Assembly: GCF_900142515.1 (NCBI RefSeq)
Contig: NZ_FRBC01000001.1
Coordinates: 185,523-249,522, forward strand
Direction of reading: 5' to 3'
DNA from: Pseudoselenomonas ruminantium
GTDB taxonomy: Bacteria; Bacillota; Negativicutes; Selenomonadales; Selenomonadaceae
DNA length: 64,000 nt
Position 1 is the first letter of the stretch. Each line of letters starts with the position of its first letter. The notes under the pieces were generated by a model, which saw nothing but the letters and a program-made list of their open reading frames with translations, searched no databases and was not told the DNA's origin. Made by a program: the position numbers and the translations under genes. Shown here piece after piece: positions 1 through 8,218 of the stretch.

Positions 1-239
1 AGCTGGCTTATGATAGCCTGCCCGGTTTCCAGCGTAAAGGGACGTCCCATGGAATAACCCAAAGGAATCAGGGCCGCATTGCGGACAAAGAGCGGCCAGC
101 GCAGTCGTCGACCGCTGACCAAAGCGGTAAGAGAAACGGCCAGGATAGGTCCTAAAGTCCAAGGAAGGGGAGCATTTACCTGCTCCAGCAGAAAACCGCC
201 ACAGGTGGCGATGATGATGGTGAGAATGAAATCTGTCAA
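1..239 (-). CDS. AbrB family membrane protein, N-terminal fragment
   Basis: Partial gene: the minus strand stays open from a likely TTG start at 239 to the window edge, giving about 79 residues. The translation opens with a hydrophobic helix (residues about 2-17), then reads PWTLGPILAV, a second hydrophobic stretch, and a block containing VRNAALIPLGYSMGRPFT. This pattern of a short LGP motif, a helix, and a positively charged segment leading to a GxxxGxxF motif is typical of the duplicated AbrB membrane domain (COG3180), a family of uncharacterised permease-like proteins. No ATG occurs in frame upstream before a stop codon, so TTG at 239 (or ATT at 242) is the likely start; its RBS is weak. 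The remaining roughly 270 residues lie outside the window. Function in the cell is not known. Confidence 0.6.
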   Translation of the reverse strand, partial: MTDFILTIIIATCGGFLLEQVNAPLPWTLGPILAVSLTALVSGRRLRWPLFVRNAALIPLGYSMGRPFTLETGQAIISQ

Positions 240-333
240 AATAGCCCCGTTCTTTCTTTGTGTTGTATGAAATTCATTTTAACATTAGCATTGTCGATAT
301 GCAAGGATAGTCATGCGATAATGGGCAGATAAA

Positions 334-378
334 TAAGCGCGGGGCAGATTGGCCTGAGGGGCAATCTGCTCCACGCTT
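334..378 (-). terminator. Hairpin downstream of the autotransporter gene
   Basis: An inverted repeat (AAGCGCGGGGCAGATTG pairing with CAATCTGCTCCACGCTT) lies 31 bp past the autotransporter stop codon. On the minus strand it is followed by an A/T-rich tract without a clean run of T, so it is a probable but imperfect intrinsic terminator. Confidence 0.55.
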
Positions 379-408
379 GTTGGGGTGGATCATTTGCTGT
401 TCCGTTTA

Positions 409-3024
409 TCAGAACTTCCACAACAGAGTTGCATTGGCGGCAAGGCCACGCTGTTTTCCTGTCCAGCCTTGCAGGGAAATATCCATGGTCAGAGGATCTT
501 TTTCGCTGGGGACGAATTTGACGCCCAGTTCGGCCATGCCGCTGGAGCCTTTCATGGAGGTGGCAGGGGTGGAAAGTCCCCGGTAGCTGGCCCGGCCTTT
601 GGCTGAGAACTCATAGTCCCAGGCAAGGCCTCCATATATTTCCGTATCGGTCGAGGTCTTATGTGTATAACGTATCCCCAGTCGTGTCCTACTGGAATTG
701 ATGGCCTTGAAGTTGTATTTTTCGCCGGTGGACAAGGTCACATCATCCCCGGCCTGATGGGTGTAGAAGTATTTGCCATAGAGGGAAACACAGTCCTTTT
801 TCCCCACCTGCCAACGGTTGCCTGCACCGACATGGAGCCCGTAATAATTACTGCGGCTGTCGTAATTGGCAGCCATGGCCCCTTCCCCGTGATAGTCGCT
901 CGTGAGGCGCCCAAAACGCAGGGAACCGTCATAGAAGAAGCCGTTCTTCAGCTCGTTCTGCAGGAACCAGCCGCCACCGAAGAAGTGAGTATTGCCCTTG
1001 GCATGGGTGCCATCATCCAGATAGCTGTTGTAGGTGCTCCCTCCGTATTCGGCAAAAGGTCCGGTCAGAAGCGTATGCCGGGCGCCTTTGATTTCCTTGG
1101 CCAGCCCCAGTGCCAGCCCGAACCCGTCACTGTCCACATGAGAGCCGGTCTTGTAACGCATATTGGATCCCCCTGCGGCAAAGAAGGGGTTGAAGCCGGC
1201 TGACGTCCCTGCTGCCACTTGAGCTGCGGCAAGTCCCTTGGAAGTCACAAAGTCTGCACTGGAGTTCAGTGCCGCCATGCCAGCCGCTGCAGTTTCCACC
1301 AGCGACTTGGTCTGCTCTTTGAGCTGAACGGTTGTATTTTCATTGCCTCCAGCTCCGTCCAGATCAGAATCAAAGGTGCCGCCAATGGTGGCCACAAGGC
1401 TCGTATCCCCATTCTCCAGCTGAATTCCGATAGGATAATCGATGGATACGCCTTCCGTCAGCGTGGCCTCTCCCACATTGCCATCCCACCAGATGCGTCT
1501 GGGATTGGTCAGAAGGTTGACCTTGTCCCCGTACCCAAGACTGGTACCTCCGGGAACATAGACGGAAACCTTGCCACTGCCCAAATCCGTGGACATGGTG
1601 GAGTTGACCGTGATGATCGTATCTCCGTTTCTCACATTGGTGGGCAGATAGTAATTGAGATTGGAAAAATATTTCACGTCCTTTACCGTGATGTCCTTGG
1701 TATAGACATTCAGGGTGGAATTAATGCTGGACACATCAGAATACCGCCATTTCGTGCCATAGAGGGTTGCCTTGCTCAGATCCAGCGCCGACTTGGCGTA
1801 GATATCGATGGAATTGTTCCGCTCCGTGCCGCTGTACTCCGCATCACCGGCATAGATGCTGCCGGCCACCGTGCCGCCATTCAGCACCACCTTATTATTT
1901 TCCGCCGTACCATTATTGGCAAACCCCCCGGTAATGATGGAGGCTGTGGAATTCATGGTGCCGCCGTTGATGATTACCTGATTGCCCCGGGCTGCATTGG
2001 TGCCGCCGCTGGCATAACCGCCATAGATCTGGAAGCCGCCCAGTTCGCCAGCATTGACTTCCACGACATTATTGCTGGCTGTAGCGGTGCCTTCACTGCT
2101 GAGCGTGGCATAGCCGCCATAGATGCGTTCCTGATGGGTGCCGCCATTTATCTGCACGCTGTTGCTGTCCGCTATAGACGCCGTTCCGGAGCTGCCTGAG
2201 GTACTGCCGCCTTCAACGCTTCCTTTGTAGGTTCCGCTGCCCAATATCACCTGGTTCTTGCTGGCAAGAGCCGTATCCTTGTTGGTGGTGGCCGTTCCCC
2301 CGATAACTTGTGTCATCGTACCGGAAAAGCCACTGACCTTGATGACGTTTCCTGTGGCTTCCGAATTCGTTGCAGTGCCGGATGAATAGCTGCAGTAACC
2401 GCCCCACAAGATGCCACTGTTACCGCTGAAATTGCCGCCCGTCACGGTAACGGTATTGTTATTGGCCAACCCTTGGCCGTTGCCACCATAGATTGACATA
2501 TTGCTGATGGTACCGCCGCTGATTGTGACCGTATTGTTGATTGCGCCACCAGTGCCGCCATAACCACTGTAACCGCCGTAGATCTGACCATTGACCGTGC
2601 CGCCGCTGATGGTGACGGAATTATTGGACACCGTGCTGCTGCCCTTCTGCAGTCCGCCATAAACATTGTATACTGTGCCGTCGGTCATCACGACCTTGTT
2701 GTTGCTGATGGTGCCGGCCATGATATCGATGTATTTCCCGCCACCGCTATACACATTCACTGTATGGCCGCTGCCACCGCTTTCCGGACAGGCTGCCAAC
2801 GTAAAAAAGTAATACGAGCCCATATCTCCAAGGCGCACGTTCAGTACGTTGTTCGTGCCCTTCACATAGTAGACGTCATCCTTGTAAACCATGTAATTCT
2901 TGATATCGGCGCCGCTCTTGATGGTTACCGTGGCTGCCTTGCCTGTTCCTGCGGTAAACACGAGCGATGTTCCCAATGCCAAACCAATCCACGCGGCTAA
3001 AACCCGTTTTCTTTGTCTAAACAT
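409..3024 (-). CDS. Autotransporter (type V secretion) surface protein
   Basis: An 871-residue classical autotransporter. The N-terminus (residues 1-30) is a signal peptide with RQRKR, a hydrophobic core and a GKA cleavage region. Residues about 90-420 are a passenger made of irregular repeats of the form NNxVTISGGTxxxxIYGGY, expected to fold as a right-handed beta-helix like pertactin-type passengers. A linker with SSADFVTSKGLAAAQ leads into a beta-barrel of about 270 residues (600-871) ending in LLWKF; the aromatic last residue is the usual signal for outer-membrane insertion by the BAM complex. The start at 3024 is preceded by GGGAGGA. The gene stands alone on the minus strand, divergent from htpG. 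The glycine/asparagine-rich passenger suggests adhesion or autoaggregation, but no protease or lipase triad is visible, so the exact role is unknown. Confidence 0.9.
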   Translation of the reverse strand: MFRQRKRVLAAWIGLALGTSLVFTAGTGKAATVTIKSGADIKNYMVYKDDVYYVKGTNNVLNVRLGDMGSYYFFTLAACPESGGSGHTVNVYSGGGKYIDIMAGTISNNKVVMTDGTVYNVYGGLQKGSSTVSNNSVTISGGTVNGQIYGGYSGYGGTGGAINNTVTISGGTISNMSIYGGNGQGLANNNTVTVTGGNFSGNSGILWGGYCSYSSGTATNSEATGNVIKVSGFSGTMTQVIGGTATTNKDTALASKNQVILGSGTYKGSVEGGSTSGSSGTASIADSNSVQINGGTHQERIYGGYATLSSEGTATASNNVVEVNAGELGGFQIYGGYASGGTNAARGNQVIINGGTMNSTASIITGGFANNGTAENNKVVLNGGTVAGSIYAGDAEYSGTERNNSIDIYAKSALDLSKATLYGTKWRYSDVSSINSTLNVYTKDITVKDVKYFSNLNYYLPTNVRNGDTIITVNSTMSTDLGSGKVSVYVPGGTSLGYGDKVNLLTNPRRIWWDGNVGEATLTEGVSIDYPIGIQLENGDTSLVATIGGTFDSDLDGAGGNENTTVQLKEQTKSLVETAAAGMAALNSSADFVTSKGLAAAQVAAGTSAGFNPFFAAGGSNMRYKTGSHVDSDGFGLALGLAKEIKGARHTLLTGPFAEYGGSTYNSYLDDGTHAKGNTHFFGGGWFLQNELKNGFFYDGSLRFGRLTSDYHGEGAMAANYDSRSNYYGLHVGAGNRWQVGKKDCVSLYGKYFYTHQAGDDVTLSTGEKYNFKAINSSRTRLGIRYTHKTSTDTEIYGGLAWDYEFSAKGRASYRGLSTPATSMKGSSGMAELGVKFVPSEKDPLTMDISLQGWTGKQRGLAANATLLWKF

Positions 3025-3165
3025 GAGAGTTCCTCCCTGAATAACCCTTATTACCTAAACATTCCAAACATTTCTGTTATTCTTCGACAAATGCGTCTGC
3101 TTTTCCTGCTTGGGGGCGCTGGCGTTTTGGGGGGGCAGGATAATGGCTGTAGTAAAAATGTGAAT

Positions 3166-3194
3166 TTGACTTTTTGTCATTTCTGTCGTATACT
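3166..3194 (+). promoter_or_regulatory. Sigma-A promoter of htpG
   Basis: TTGACT at 3166-3171 and TATACT at 3189-3194 are separated by 17 bp, close to the vegetative consensus. Transcription should start near 3201, so the CIRCE operator directly downstream would overlap the start site. Confidence 0.8.
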
Positions 3195-3206
3195 AAGCAT
3201 TGTGAG

Positions 3207-3233
3207 TTAGCACTCATGCACATGGAGTGCTAA
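3207..3233 (+). promoter_or_regulatory. CIRCE operator (HrcA binding site)
   Basis: TTAGCACTC-N9-GAGTGCTAA is a perfect match to the CIRCE inverted repeat bound by the heat-shock repressor HrcA. It lies at the predicted transcription start of htpG, where bound HrcA would block initiation. Confidence 0.95.
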
Positions 3234-3278
3234 AGAACGTGACATTTCATTATTAGGATAAAGAGAGGCGCAAGATTA

Positions 3279-5243
3279 ATGGCAAAAGAAACCCATGAAT
3301 TTCAAGCGGAAACCAAGCAACTGTTAGACCTCATGATTCATTCCATCTATACGAATCACGAAATCTTCCTGCGGGAGCTTATCTCCAACGCGTCAGACGC
3401 TATTGATAAGGTGCATTTTGCAAGCCTGACCAACCGGGACATTCTGGAAGGGGACGACAGCTACGAAATTTTCCTCGAACCGGACAAGGAAAACCATACC
3501 CTGACCATTACCGATAACGGTATCGGCATGAGCCGTCAGGAAGTGATCGAAAACATCGGCACCATCGCTAAATCCGGCACCAAGGCTTTTATGGAACAGC
3601 TCAAGAAGGCCAAGGAAGCCAGCGAGGGCGGCGAAGGCAATACGGATAAGGAACTGATTGGCCAATTCGGTGTAGGCTTCTATTCTGCCTTTATGGTGGC
3701 AGAAAAAGTTGTGATCGAGACCCGCAAGGCAGGGGAAACGGAAGGCACTCGTTGGGAATCCACTGGCGACGGTTCTTACAGCATTGAAGAATGCAGCCGT
3801 GACAAGCGCGGTACTAGCATCACCATCACCCTGGGCAAGGAATTCTTCGGCGACGAAGCGGAATCCGACTTCACGGAAAACTACACGCTGGAACGTCTGG
3901 TCAAGAAATACAGCGATTATGTGCGTTACCCCATCAAGATGAACTTCGAGCATGAGGAAACGCCGAAGGATGATGAGGGCAAGGAAATCGAAGGCGCTGA
4001 GAAGATCAAGACCATCGAATGCCGCACGTTGAATTCCATGCAGCCTCTCTGGACGAAGAACAAGTCCGATATCAAAGAGGAAGAATATGATGAGTTCTTC
4101 AAGAATCAGTTCCATGAATGGGAAAAGCCAATGGAAGTGTTCCATACCAAGGCCGAAGGTTCCGTGGAATATACGGCTCTGCTGGCTATCCCGTCCCGTG
4201 CACCGTTCAACCTCTACCATACGGATTATGAACCGGGCGTGCAGCTCTATTCCCGCCATGTGTTCATCATGGACAAGTGCAAGGACCTGCTGCCGGATTA
4301 TCTGCGTTTCATGAAGGGCCTTGTGGATTCTCCGGACCTTTCCCTGAATATCTCCCGTGAACTCCTGCAGCAGAGCCGCGAACTCAAGGTTATCGGCAAG
4401 GCGCTCGAAAAGAACATCTTGAAATCGCTGGCCCGCAAGCTCAAGAACAAGCGCGAGGATTATGAGAAGTTCTGGAATGAATTCGGCAAATCCCTCAAGA
4501 TTGGCGTTTACAACAGCATGTATGCCGGCAGCGATACCATCGACAAGCTCAAGGACCTGCTGCTCTTCATGAGCTCCAAAGAAGGCAAGCTGGTAACGCT
4601 GAAGGAATATGTGGAACGCATGCCGGAAAGCCAGAAGAAGATCTACTACGCTACGGCTAAGGACAAGGAAACCATCGAGCATCTGCCCCAGATGGAAACC
4701 CTGCGTGACAAGGGCCTTGAAGTGCTGTATCTCCTCGATCCGGTAGATGAATTCTGCATTGAAACCCTGCGTGAATACGAGGGCAAGAGCTTCCATTCCA
4801 TCAGCCGCGGCGACCTCGACCTCGACGATGCTGAAAGCCAGGAAGTCAAGAAGGAAACCGAAGACATCCAGAAGAAGAATGATGACCTCCTGAAGGACAT
4901 CAAGGATGCTCTGGGCGAAAAGGTAGCAGATGTCAAAGTCTCTGCTCGTCTGAAATCCAGCGCCGTCTGCCTCGTAGCTGACGAAGCCGGTCCGTCCCTG
5001 TCCATGGAACAGACCTTCGCTGAGATGAACAACCCCATGTTCAAGGCAAAACGCATCCTCGAAATCAACCCGCATCATGAACTCTTCACGAGACTTCAGG
5101 GTCTCCACGAAGCCGGCAAGGACAGCGCTGACTTCAAGGATTACTGCGACCTGCTCTATACGCAGGCACTCCTTATCGAAGGCATCCTGCCGGAAAATCC
5201 GGTGGACTTTGCCAATAAGGTGGCCAAGTTGATGGCCAAATAA
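3279..5243 (+). CDS. htpG: Chaperone protein HtpG (Hsp90)
   Basis: A 654-residue bacterial Hsp90, normal length for the family. The N-terminal GHKL ATPase domain shows HSIYTNHEIFLRELISNASDA, DNGIGM and a GQFGVGFYSAF lid/glycine box. The middle domain has FNLY and NISRELLQQSRELK, with the catalytic-loop arginine. The C-terminal dimerisation domain runs from about residue 510. It is a cytosolic ATP-driven chaperone that refolds and remodels client proteins under stress. The ATG at 3279 follows an AGAGAGG RBS. The gene is monocistronic, with a CIRCE-controlled promoter upstream and a strong terminator downstream. HrcA control of htpG is noteworthy, since the best-studied HrcA regulons contain only dnaK and groE operons. 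Confidence 0.97.
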   Translation: MAKETHEFQAETKQLLDLMIHSIYTNHEIFLRELISNASDAIDKVHFASLTNRDILEGDDSYEIFLEPDKENHTLTITDNGIGMSRQEVIENIGTIAKSGTKAFMEQLKKAKEASEGGEGNTDKELIGQFGVGFYSAFMVAEKVVIETRKAGETEGTRWESTGDGSYSIEECSRDKRGTSITITLGKEFFGDEAESDFTENYTLERLVKKYSDYVRYPIKMNFEHEETPKDDEGKEIEGAEKIKTIECRTLNSMQPLWTKNKSDIKEEEYDEFFKNQFHEWEKPMEVFHTKAEGSVEYTALLAIPSRAPFNLYHTDYEPGVQLYSRHVFIMDKCKDLLPDYLRFMKGLVDSPDLSLNISRELLQQSRELKVIGKALEKNILKSLARKLKNKREDYEKFWNEFGKSLKIGVYNSMYAGSDTIDKLKDLLLFMSSKEGKLVTLKEYVERMPESQKKIYYATAKDKETIEHLPQMETLRDKGLEVLYLLDPVDEFCIETLREYEGKSFHSISRGDLDLDDAESQEVKKETEDIQKKNDDLLKDIKDALGEKVADVKVSARLKSSAVCLVADEAGPSLSMEQTFAEMNNPMFKAKRILEINPHHELFTRLQGLHEAGKDSADFKDYCDLLYTQALLIEGILPENPVDFANKVAKLMAK

Positions 5244-5253
5244 GGCAAACGTC

Positions 5254-5282
5254 AAAAAACCTCCCCATCGGGGAGGTTTTTT
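5254..5282. terminator. Bidirectional terminator between htpG and the permease gene
   Basis: A perfect stem AAAAAACCTCCCC / GGGGAGGTTTTTT with a 3-nt loop. A and T runs on both sides let it serve both convergent genes; its right end overlaps the permease stop codon by two bases. Confidence 0.93.
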
Positions 5283-6339
5283 ATTTGTTTGGTTCGTTTT
5301 TTTTGGCCAGCCAGCGGGAGGCTTTTTCCTGTTGGCGGATTTGGACTCTGTCTGTATAGATATCCTCAATCACCAGCTTGCAGATGACGATGAAGGGGAC
5401 AGCCAGGAACATGCCGGGGGCGCTCAGCAGTTCTCCGCCCAGCACGATGCCAAGGATGATGGCGATGGGGTGGAGGTTCAGGGATTTGCCGATGAGGGTG
5501 GGATAGACGAAGTTGTGGTTGATCTGCGTGAGCAAAAGATAGAAACCTGCGGTCTGCAGGGCCACGATGGGATTTACAGTAGCAGTCAGCAAGGAACCGA
5601 AGGCGGAAGCAACGGTGGGCCCCAGCACCGGAATGAATTCGCAGATGCCGGATACAACGGCGAATACGGAAGCATAGGGCAGATCCCGGATGGTGAAGTA
5701 GAGAAAGACAATCACTGCAGTGATGCAGCAGATGACCAGCTGGCTGCAGATGTAAATCCGCAGAGACAGCAGGATACGGTTGAAGAGCAGGAGTACCCGG
5801 CTGTAATCCCGGGTGGGGAAGAGACTGGCCAGGTATTTTTTGATGGGTTCGCCATCTTTTAAGAGATAGAAGGTCACGAAAAGGATGATGACCAGGTCGA
5901 TGGCTTTGCTGAAGAGAGAGAGCAGCATGGTCAGGGATGATTTCAGTACCTCTGTGCTGGCGTTCTTCATCTCGCCCCAGATATCATCCAGCTGTCCCTG
6001 CAGGAATTCAGAATCATGGAGCCAGGGGATATTCTGGATCTGTTCCGTAAGCTGGGGGAAGTCCATGACGAAGCGACTGAATGTCGGGATGAAGCTTTTG
6101 GATACCAGTGCCAGCAACAGCAAGCCGAGGCCGATGAAGCAGAGCAGTACCAGACCCGCCGCCAGAGAGCGGGGGATTTTTTTTGCCGCGAGTCTGTCTA
6201 CCACAGGCAGGAGCAGCAGCTGCAACAGCAGGGAAATGAAGATGATGAAAGCCAGCTGCGGCATGAACCAGAAAGTGGACAGCAGTACCGTAAAGCTTAT
6301 GGCTAAAAGAATCGAAGTTCGGTATTTTTTGATGGGCAA
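5281..6339 (-). CDS. AI-2E family (TqsA/YdiK-like) membrane permease
   Basis: A 352-residue polytopic protein with about seven or eight hydrophobic segments and the usual soluble loop after the third helix (residues about 85-140). The C-terminal half holds the family signature: EFIPVLGP, then GKSLNLHPIAIILGIVLGG and a final P-x-FVI helix. Members of this superfamily (PF01594) have been linked to autoinducer-2 export, Na+/H+ antiport and lipid or small-molecule efflux, so the substrate cannot be named. The start appears to be TTG at 6339, eight bases after AAGGAG. It follows the M48 protease gene by 18 bp on the same strand, which suggests an operon. The last 30 residues are strongly charged and cytoplasmic. 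Confidence 0.85.
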   Translation of the reverse strand: MPIKKYRTSILLAISFTVLLSTFWFMPQLAFIIFISLLLQLLLLPVVDRLAAKKIPRSLAAGLVLLCFIGLGLLLLALVSKSFIPTFSRFVMDFPQLTEQIQNIPWLHDSEFLQGQLDDIWGEMKNASTEVLKSSLTMLLSLFSKAIDLVIILFVTFYLLKDGEPIKKYLASLFPTRDYSRVLLLFNRILLSLRIYICSQLVICCITAVIVFLYFTIRDLPYASVFAVVSGICEFIPVLGPTVASAFGSLLTATVNPIVALQTAGFYLLLTQINHNFVYPTLIGKSLNLHPIAIILGIVLGGELLSAPGMFLAVPFIVICKLVIEDIYTDRVQIRQQEKASRWLAKKNEPNK

Positions 6340-6357
6340 GGGAGGTTCTCCTTATGT

Positions 6358-7431
6358 TCATTTGATCTTATTCAGGCGTTCGGCAAGGACCGAGGCGCTT
6401 TCGTCACCGCTGGTGCAGGTGATGATGGGCTGCTGGCCCAGCATCACGGTATTGCCTTCGGTGTAAGCAGCGCGGGTGTTATGGCCGTTATGATAGGCAG
6501 CGGCCAGATTGCCCATGACGAAGTAAGCGCGTTCCTGGGCACTCATGCCGCCCGCGGCAGCAGGGGTGCAGAAGACTTTGGTATTGACCTTGATGACGCC
6601 GTCTTTGTTGGTGACATGGCCATTGCTGTATTGGTTGAGCCTTTTGGCATAGGCATCCCGGCGGTCATCATTGGCGGGGTGGTCAGACAGGAATTTCTGG
6701 AAAGAGGAAGGCTGACCCTTGGAGCGGTCCATGACACGCTGCCAGACGGCCGCGCAAGCACCGGGATTATAGCCGGTGTGAGAGATGTAGTCAAAGGCCA
6801 GTGCATCGGCTTCCCGTTCCATGGGTTTTGTGATATGGCGGTTGTTCACTACGGCGGCCATGAGCTGGCCTGCCTGAGAACCGGTGGCGGCACCGACGAT
6901 CTCTACATTCAGGGCCCGGCGGGCACCTTTGACCGGATGGTCTTTCTGGCCATGGCCTAGTTCGTGGGCCAGTACGACGGCAATCTCATCTTCATTTTGC
7001 AGGACCGAGTAAAGTCCGGTATTGACGCTGAGGTTATGGCCTAATGTGCAAAAGGCGTTGAAGGTTTTTTCATTGTTGATGAAATAATTATAGGGCTTCT
7101 TGTAAACACTGGGATCGACAGCGGCGATACCAGTGGTAAGGTTATGCATGATGCGATCCAGCTGGTTGTTGAGATAGGGATCATGGTTGACGCCGTATTG
7201 TTTTTTTAGATGTTGCAGCATTTCCTGACGGCCCTGTTCGGTGTCATTGTATTTGTGCAGTTCGTTGTTCAGCTGGCTGTGAGCGGCGGCACCGCCAATC
7301 AGCGCACCAGCGATATTGCTGAGGTCAAAGCCTGCTTCTGCCCTAGGGGCGGGAGCACCAAGTGTAAGAGGGATAGTCAGGCAGAGTGCAGTGAGGCCTG
7401 TGGTGATTCTGGTTTTGAGTTTCTTATTCAT
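6358..7431 (-). CDS. Secreted M48 family zinc metalloprotease
   Basis: A 357-residue exported peptidase. Residues 1-34 form a signal peptide ending in APAPRAEA. The zinc site is HELGH at residues 156-160, with the third ligand in EREAD (E205). This matches periplasmic M48 proteases of the BepA/LoiP type, which act in outer-membrane protein quality control. A C-terminal extension of about 90 residues after the catalytic domain shows no motif I recognise. The ATG at 7431 is chosen because AGGAGG lies 6 bases upstream; an in-frame TTG two codons earlier is less likely. It forms an operon with the downstream permease. In a diderm with autotransporter and TPS proteins an envelope quality-control role is plausible, but this is inference. 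Confidence 0.85.
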   Translation of the reverse strand: MNKKLKTRITTGLTALCLTIPLTLGAPAPRAEAGFDLSNIAGALIGGAAAHSQLNNELHKYNDTEQGRQEMLQHLKKQYGVNHDPYLNNQLDRIMHNLTTGIAAVDPSVYKKPYNYFINNEKTFNAFCTLGHNLSVNTGLYSVLQNEDEIAVVLAHELGHGQKDHPVKGARRALNVEIVGAATGSQAGQLMAAVVNNRHITKPMEREADALAFDYISHTGYNPGACAAVWQRVMDRSKGQPSSFQKFLSDHPANDDRRDAYAKRLNQYSNGHVTNKDGVIKVNTKVFCTPAAAGGMSAQERAYFVMGNLAAAYHNGHNTRAAYTEGNTVMLGQQPIITCTSGDESASVLAERLNKIK

Positions 7432-7547
7432 GAGCAACCTCCTGAAGCAGATTTTGCTGATTGATTATCAAATAAATACGATTATATTATAGCGGAAAAA
7501 GGCATCGTTGTGTTGATATCTTCAGATTTTTAATGGAATTTTAAGAC

Positions 7548-7563
7548 GGTGATGTTTCTCACA
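7548..7563. promoter_or_regulatory. CRP/FNR-type operator upstream of nap
   Basis: GGTGA-TGTTTC-TCACA matches the CRP half-sites TGTGA-N6-TCACA at nine of ten positions. Its centre lies about 70 bp upstream of the start expected from the TATAAT at 7614, a common class I activator position. The regulator could be any CRP/FNR-family protein; no such gene is in the window. Confidence 0.5.
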
Positions 7564-7582
7564 ATTATTTCTTACTGGTGAC

Positions 7583-7619
7583 TGTTGCAACATCATTTTT
7601 TTGCTGGAATTAGTATAAT
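7583..7619 (+). promoter_or_regulatory. Probable nap promoter with palindrome
   Basis: TATAAT at 7614-7619 is a perfect -10 box, but no good -35 box lies 17 bp upstream, as expected for an activator-dependent promoter. A perfect palindrome TGTTGCAACA at 7583-7592 sits near -38 and may be a second regulator site. The expected 5' leader is about 40 nt. Confidence 0.5.
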
Positions 7620-7667
7620 ATAAATCAATAATGGGCATTAGCAAACACTATGAAATGGGAGAGAGTC

Positions 7668-8207
7668 ATGGAAAGACGAAATTTTCTGAAGCTCCTGGCT
7701 GCTGGAGGGATTATGGGACTCTTCCTGCAGGGGGCTAAAGGGGAGACAGCCAAGCTTCTGCGGCCGCCAGGAGCCGGGGATGAAATGAGTTTCCTGGCGG
7801 CCTGCGCCCGGTGCGGCAAGTGTGCAGAAGTCTGCCCGCTGGGCTGCATCGAGATTGCGCATGGAGAAGCTGGGCTTTCGATGGGAACGCCGTATATGAC
7901 GCCACTGGAACATCCTTGTGATCTCTGTATGAAATGCACCGAGGTTTGTTCGACAGGGGCACTGCGGAAGATTCCCAAGGAGGAAGTCCGCATGGGGGTG
8001 GCGGTGATTGACAATGATCTCTGCATTGCCCGCCGGGATGATGACTGCCAGACCTGTTACCGCACTTGCCCGCAGTATGGCAAGGCCATCAAGCTGGAAA
8101 GGTACAAATATCCGGTCATCGATCCGGACTACTGTACCGGCTGTGGCATGTGCGAGCACGTGTGCCTGGGAAATCCCAAGGCCGTGCATGTCAAGGTGCG
8201 GGAATAG
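7668..8207 (+). CDS. napG: NapG-like ferredoxin-type protein
   Basis: A 179-residue protein with a twin-arginine signal (ERRNFLKLL, residues 2-10) and four cysteine clusters of ferredoxin type, among them CARCGKCAEVCPLGC, CDLCMKCTEVC and CTGCGMCEHVC. It is therefore predicted to be exported folded with four [4Fe-4S] clusters. NapG works with the membrane protein NapH to pass electrons from quinol toward periplasmic nitrate reductase. It is shorter than the E. coli protein (about 230 residues) but has the same cluster layout. The ATG at 7668 is chosen over 7650 because GGGAGAG lies just upstream and it places the RR motif at the N-terminus. It is the first gene of a tight napG-napH-napC-napA operon. 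Confidence 0.85.
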   Translation: MERRNFLKLLAAGGIMGLFLQGAKGETAKLLRPPGAGDEMSFLAACARCGKCAEVCPLGCIEIAHGEAGLSMGTPYMTPLEHPCDLCMKCTEVCSTGALRKIPKEEVRMGVAVIDNDLCIARRDDDCQTCYRTCPQYGKAIKLERYKYPVIDPDYCTGCGMCEHVCLGNPKAVHVKVRE

Positions 8208-8218
8208 GAGGCGCGGCT

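Noticed and set aside
1219..2199. A 326-codon open frame opposite the autotransporter passenger
   Set aside because: It mirrors the repetitive passenger sequence; the minus-strand frame has a signal peptide and barrel, so the plus-strand frame is a shadow.
3393..5369. A 658-codon open frame antisense to htpG
   Set aside because: It is the complement of a strongly conserved gene in a high-GC-third-position frame; its protein has no recognisable motif and no RBS.
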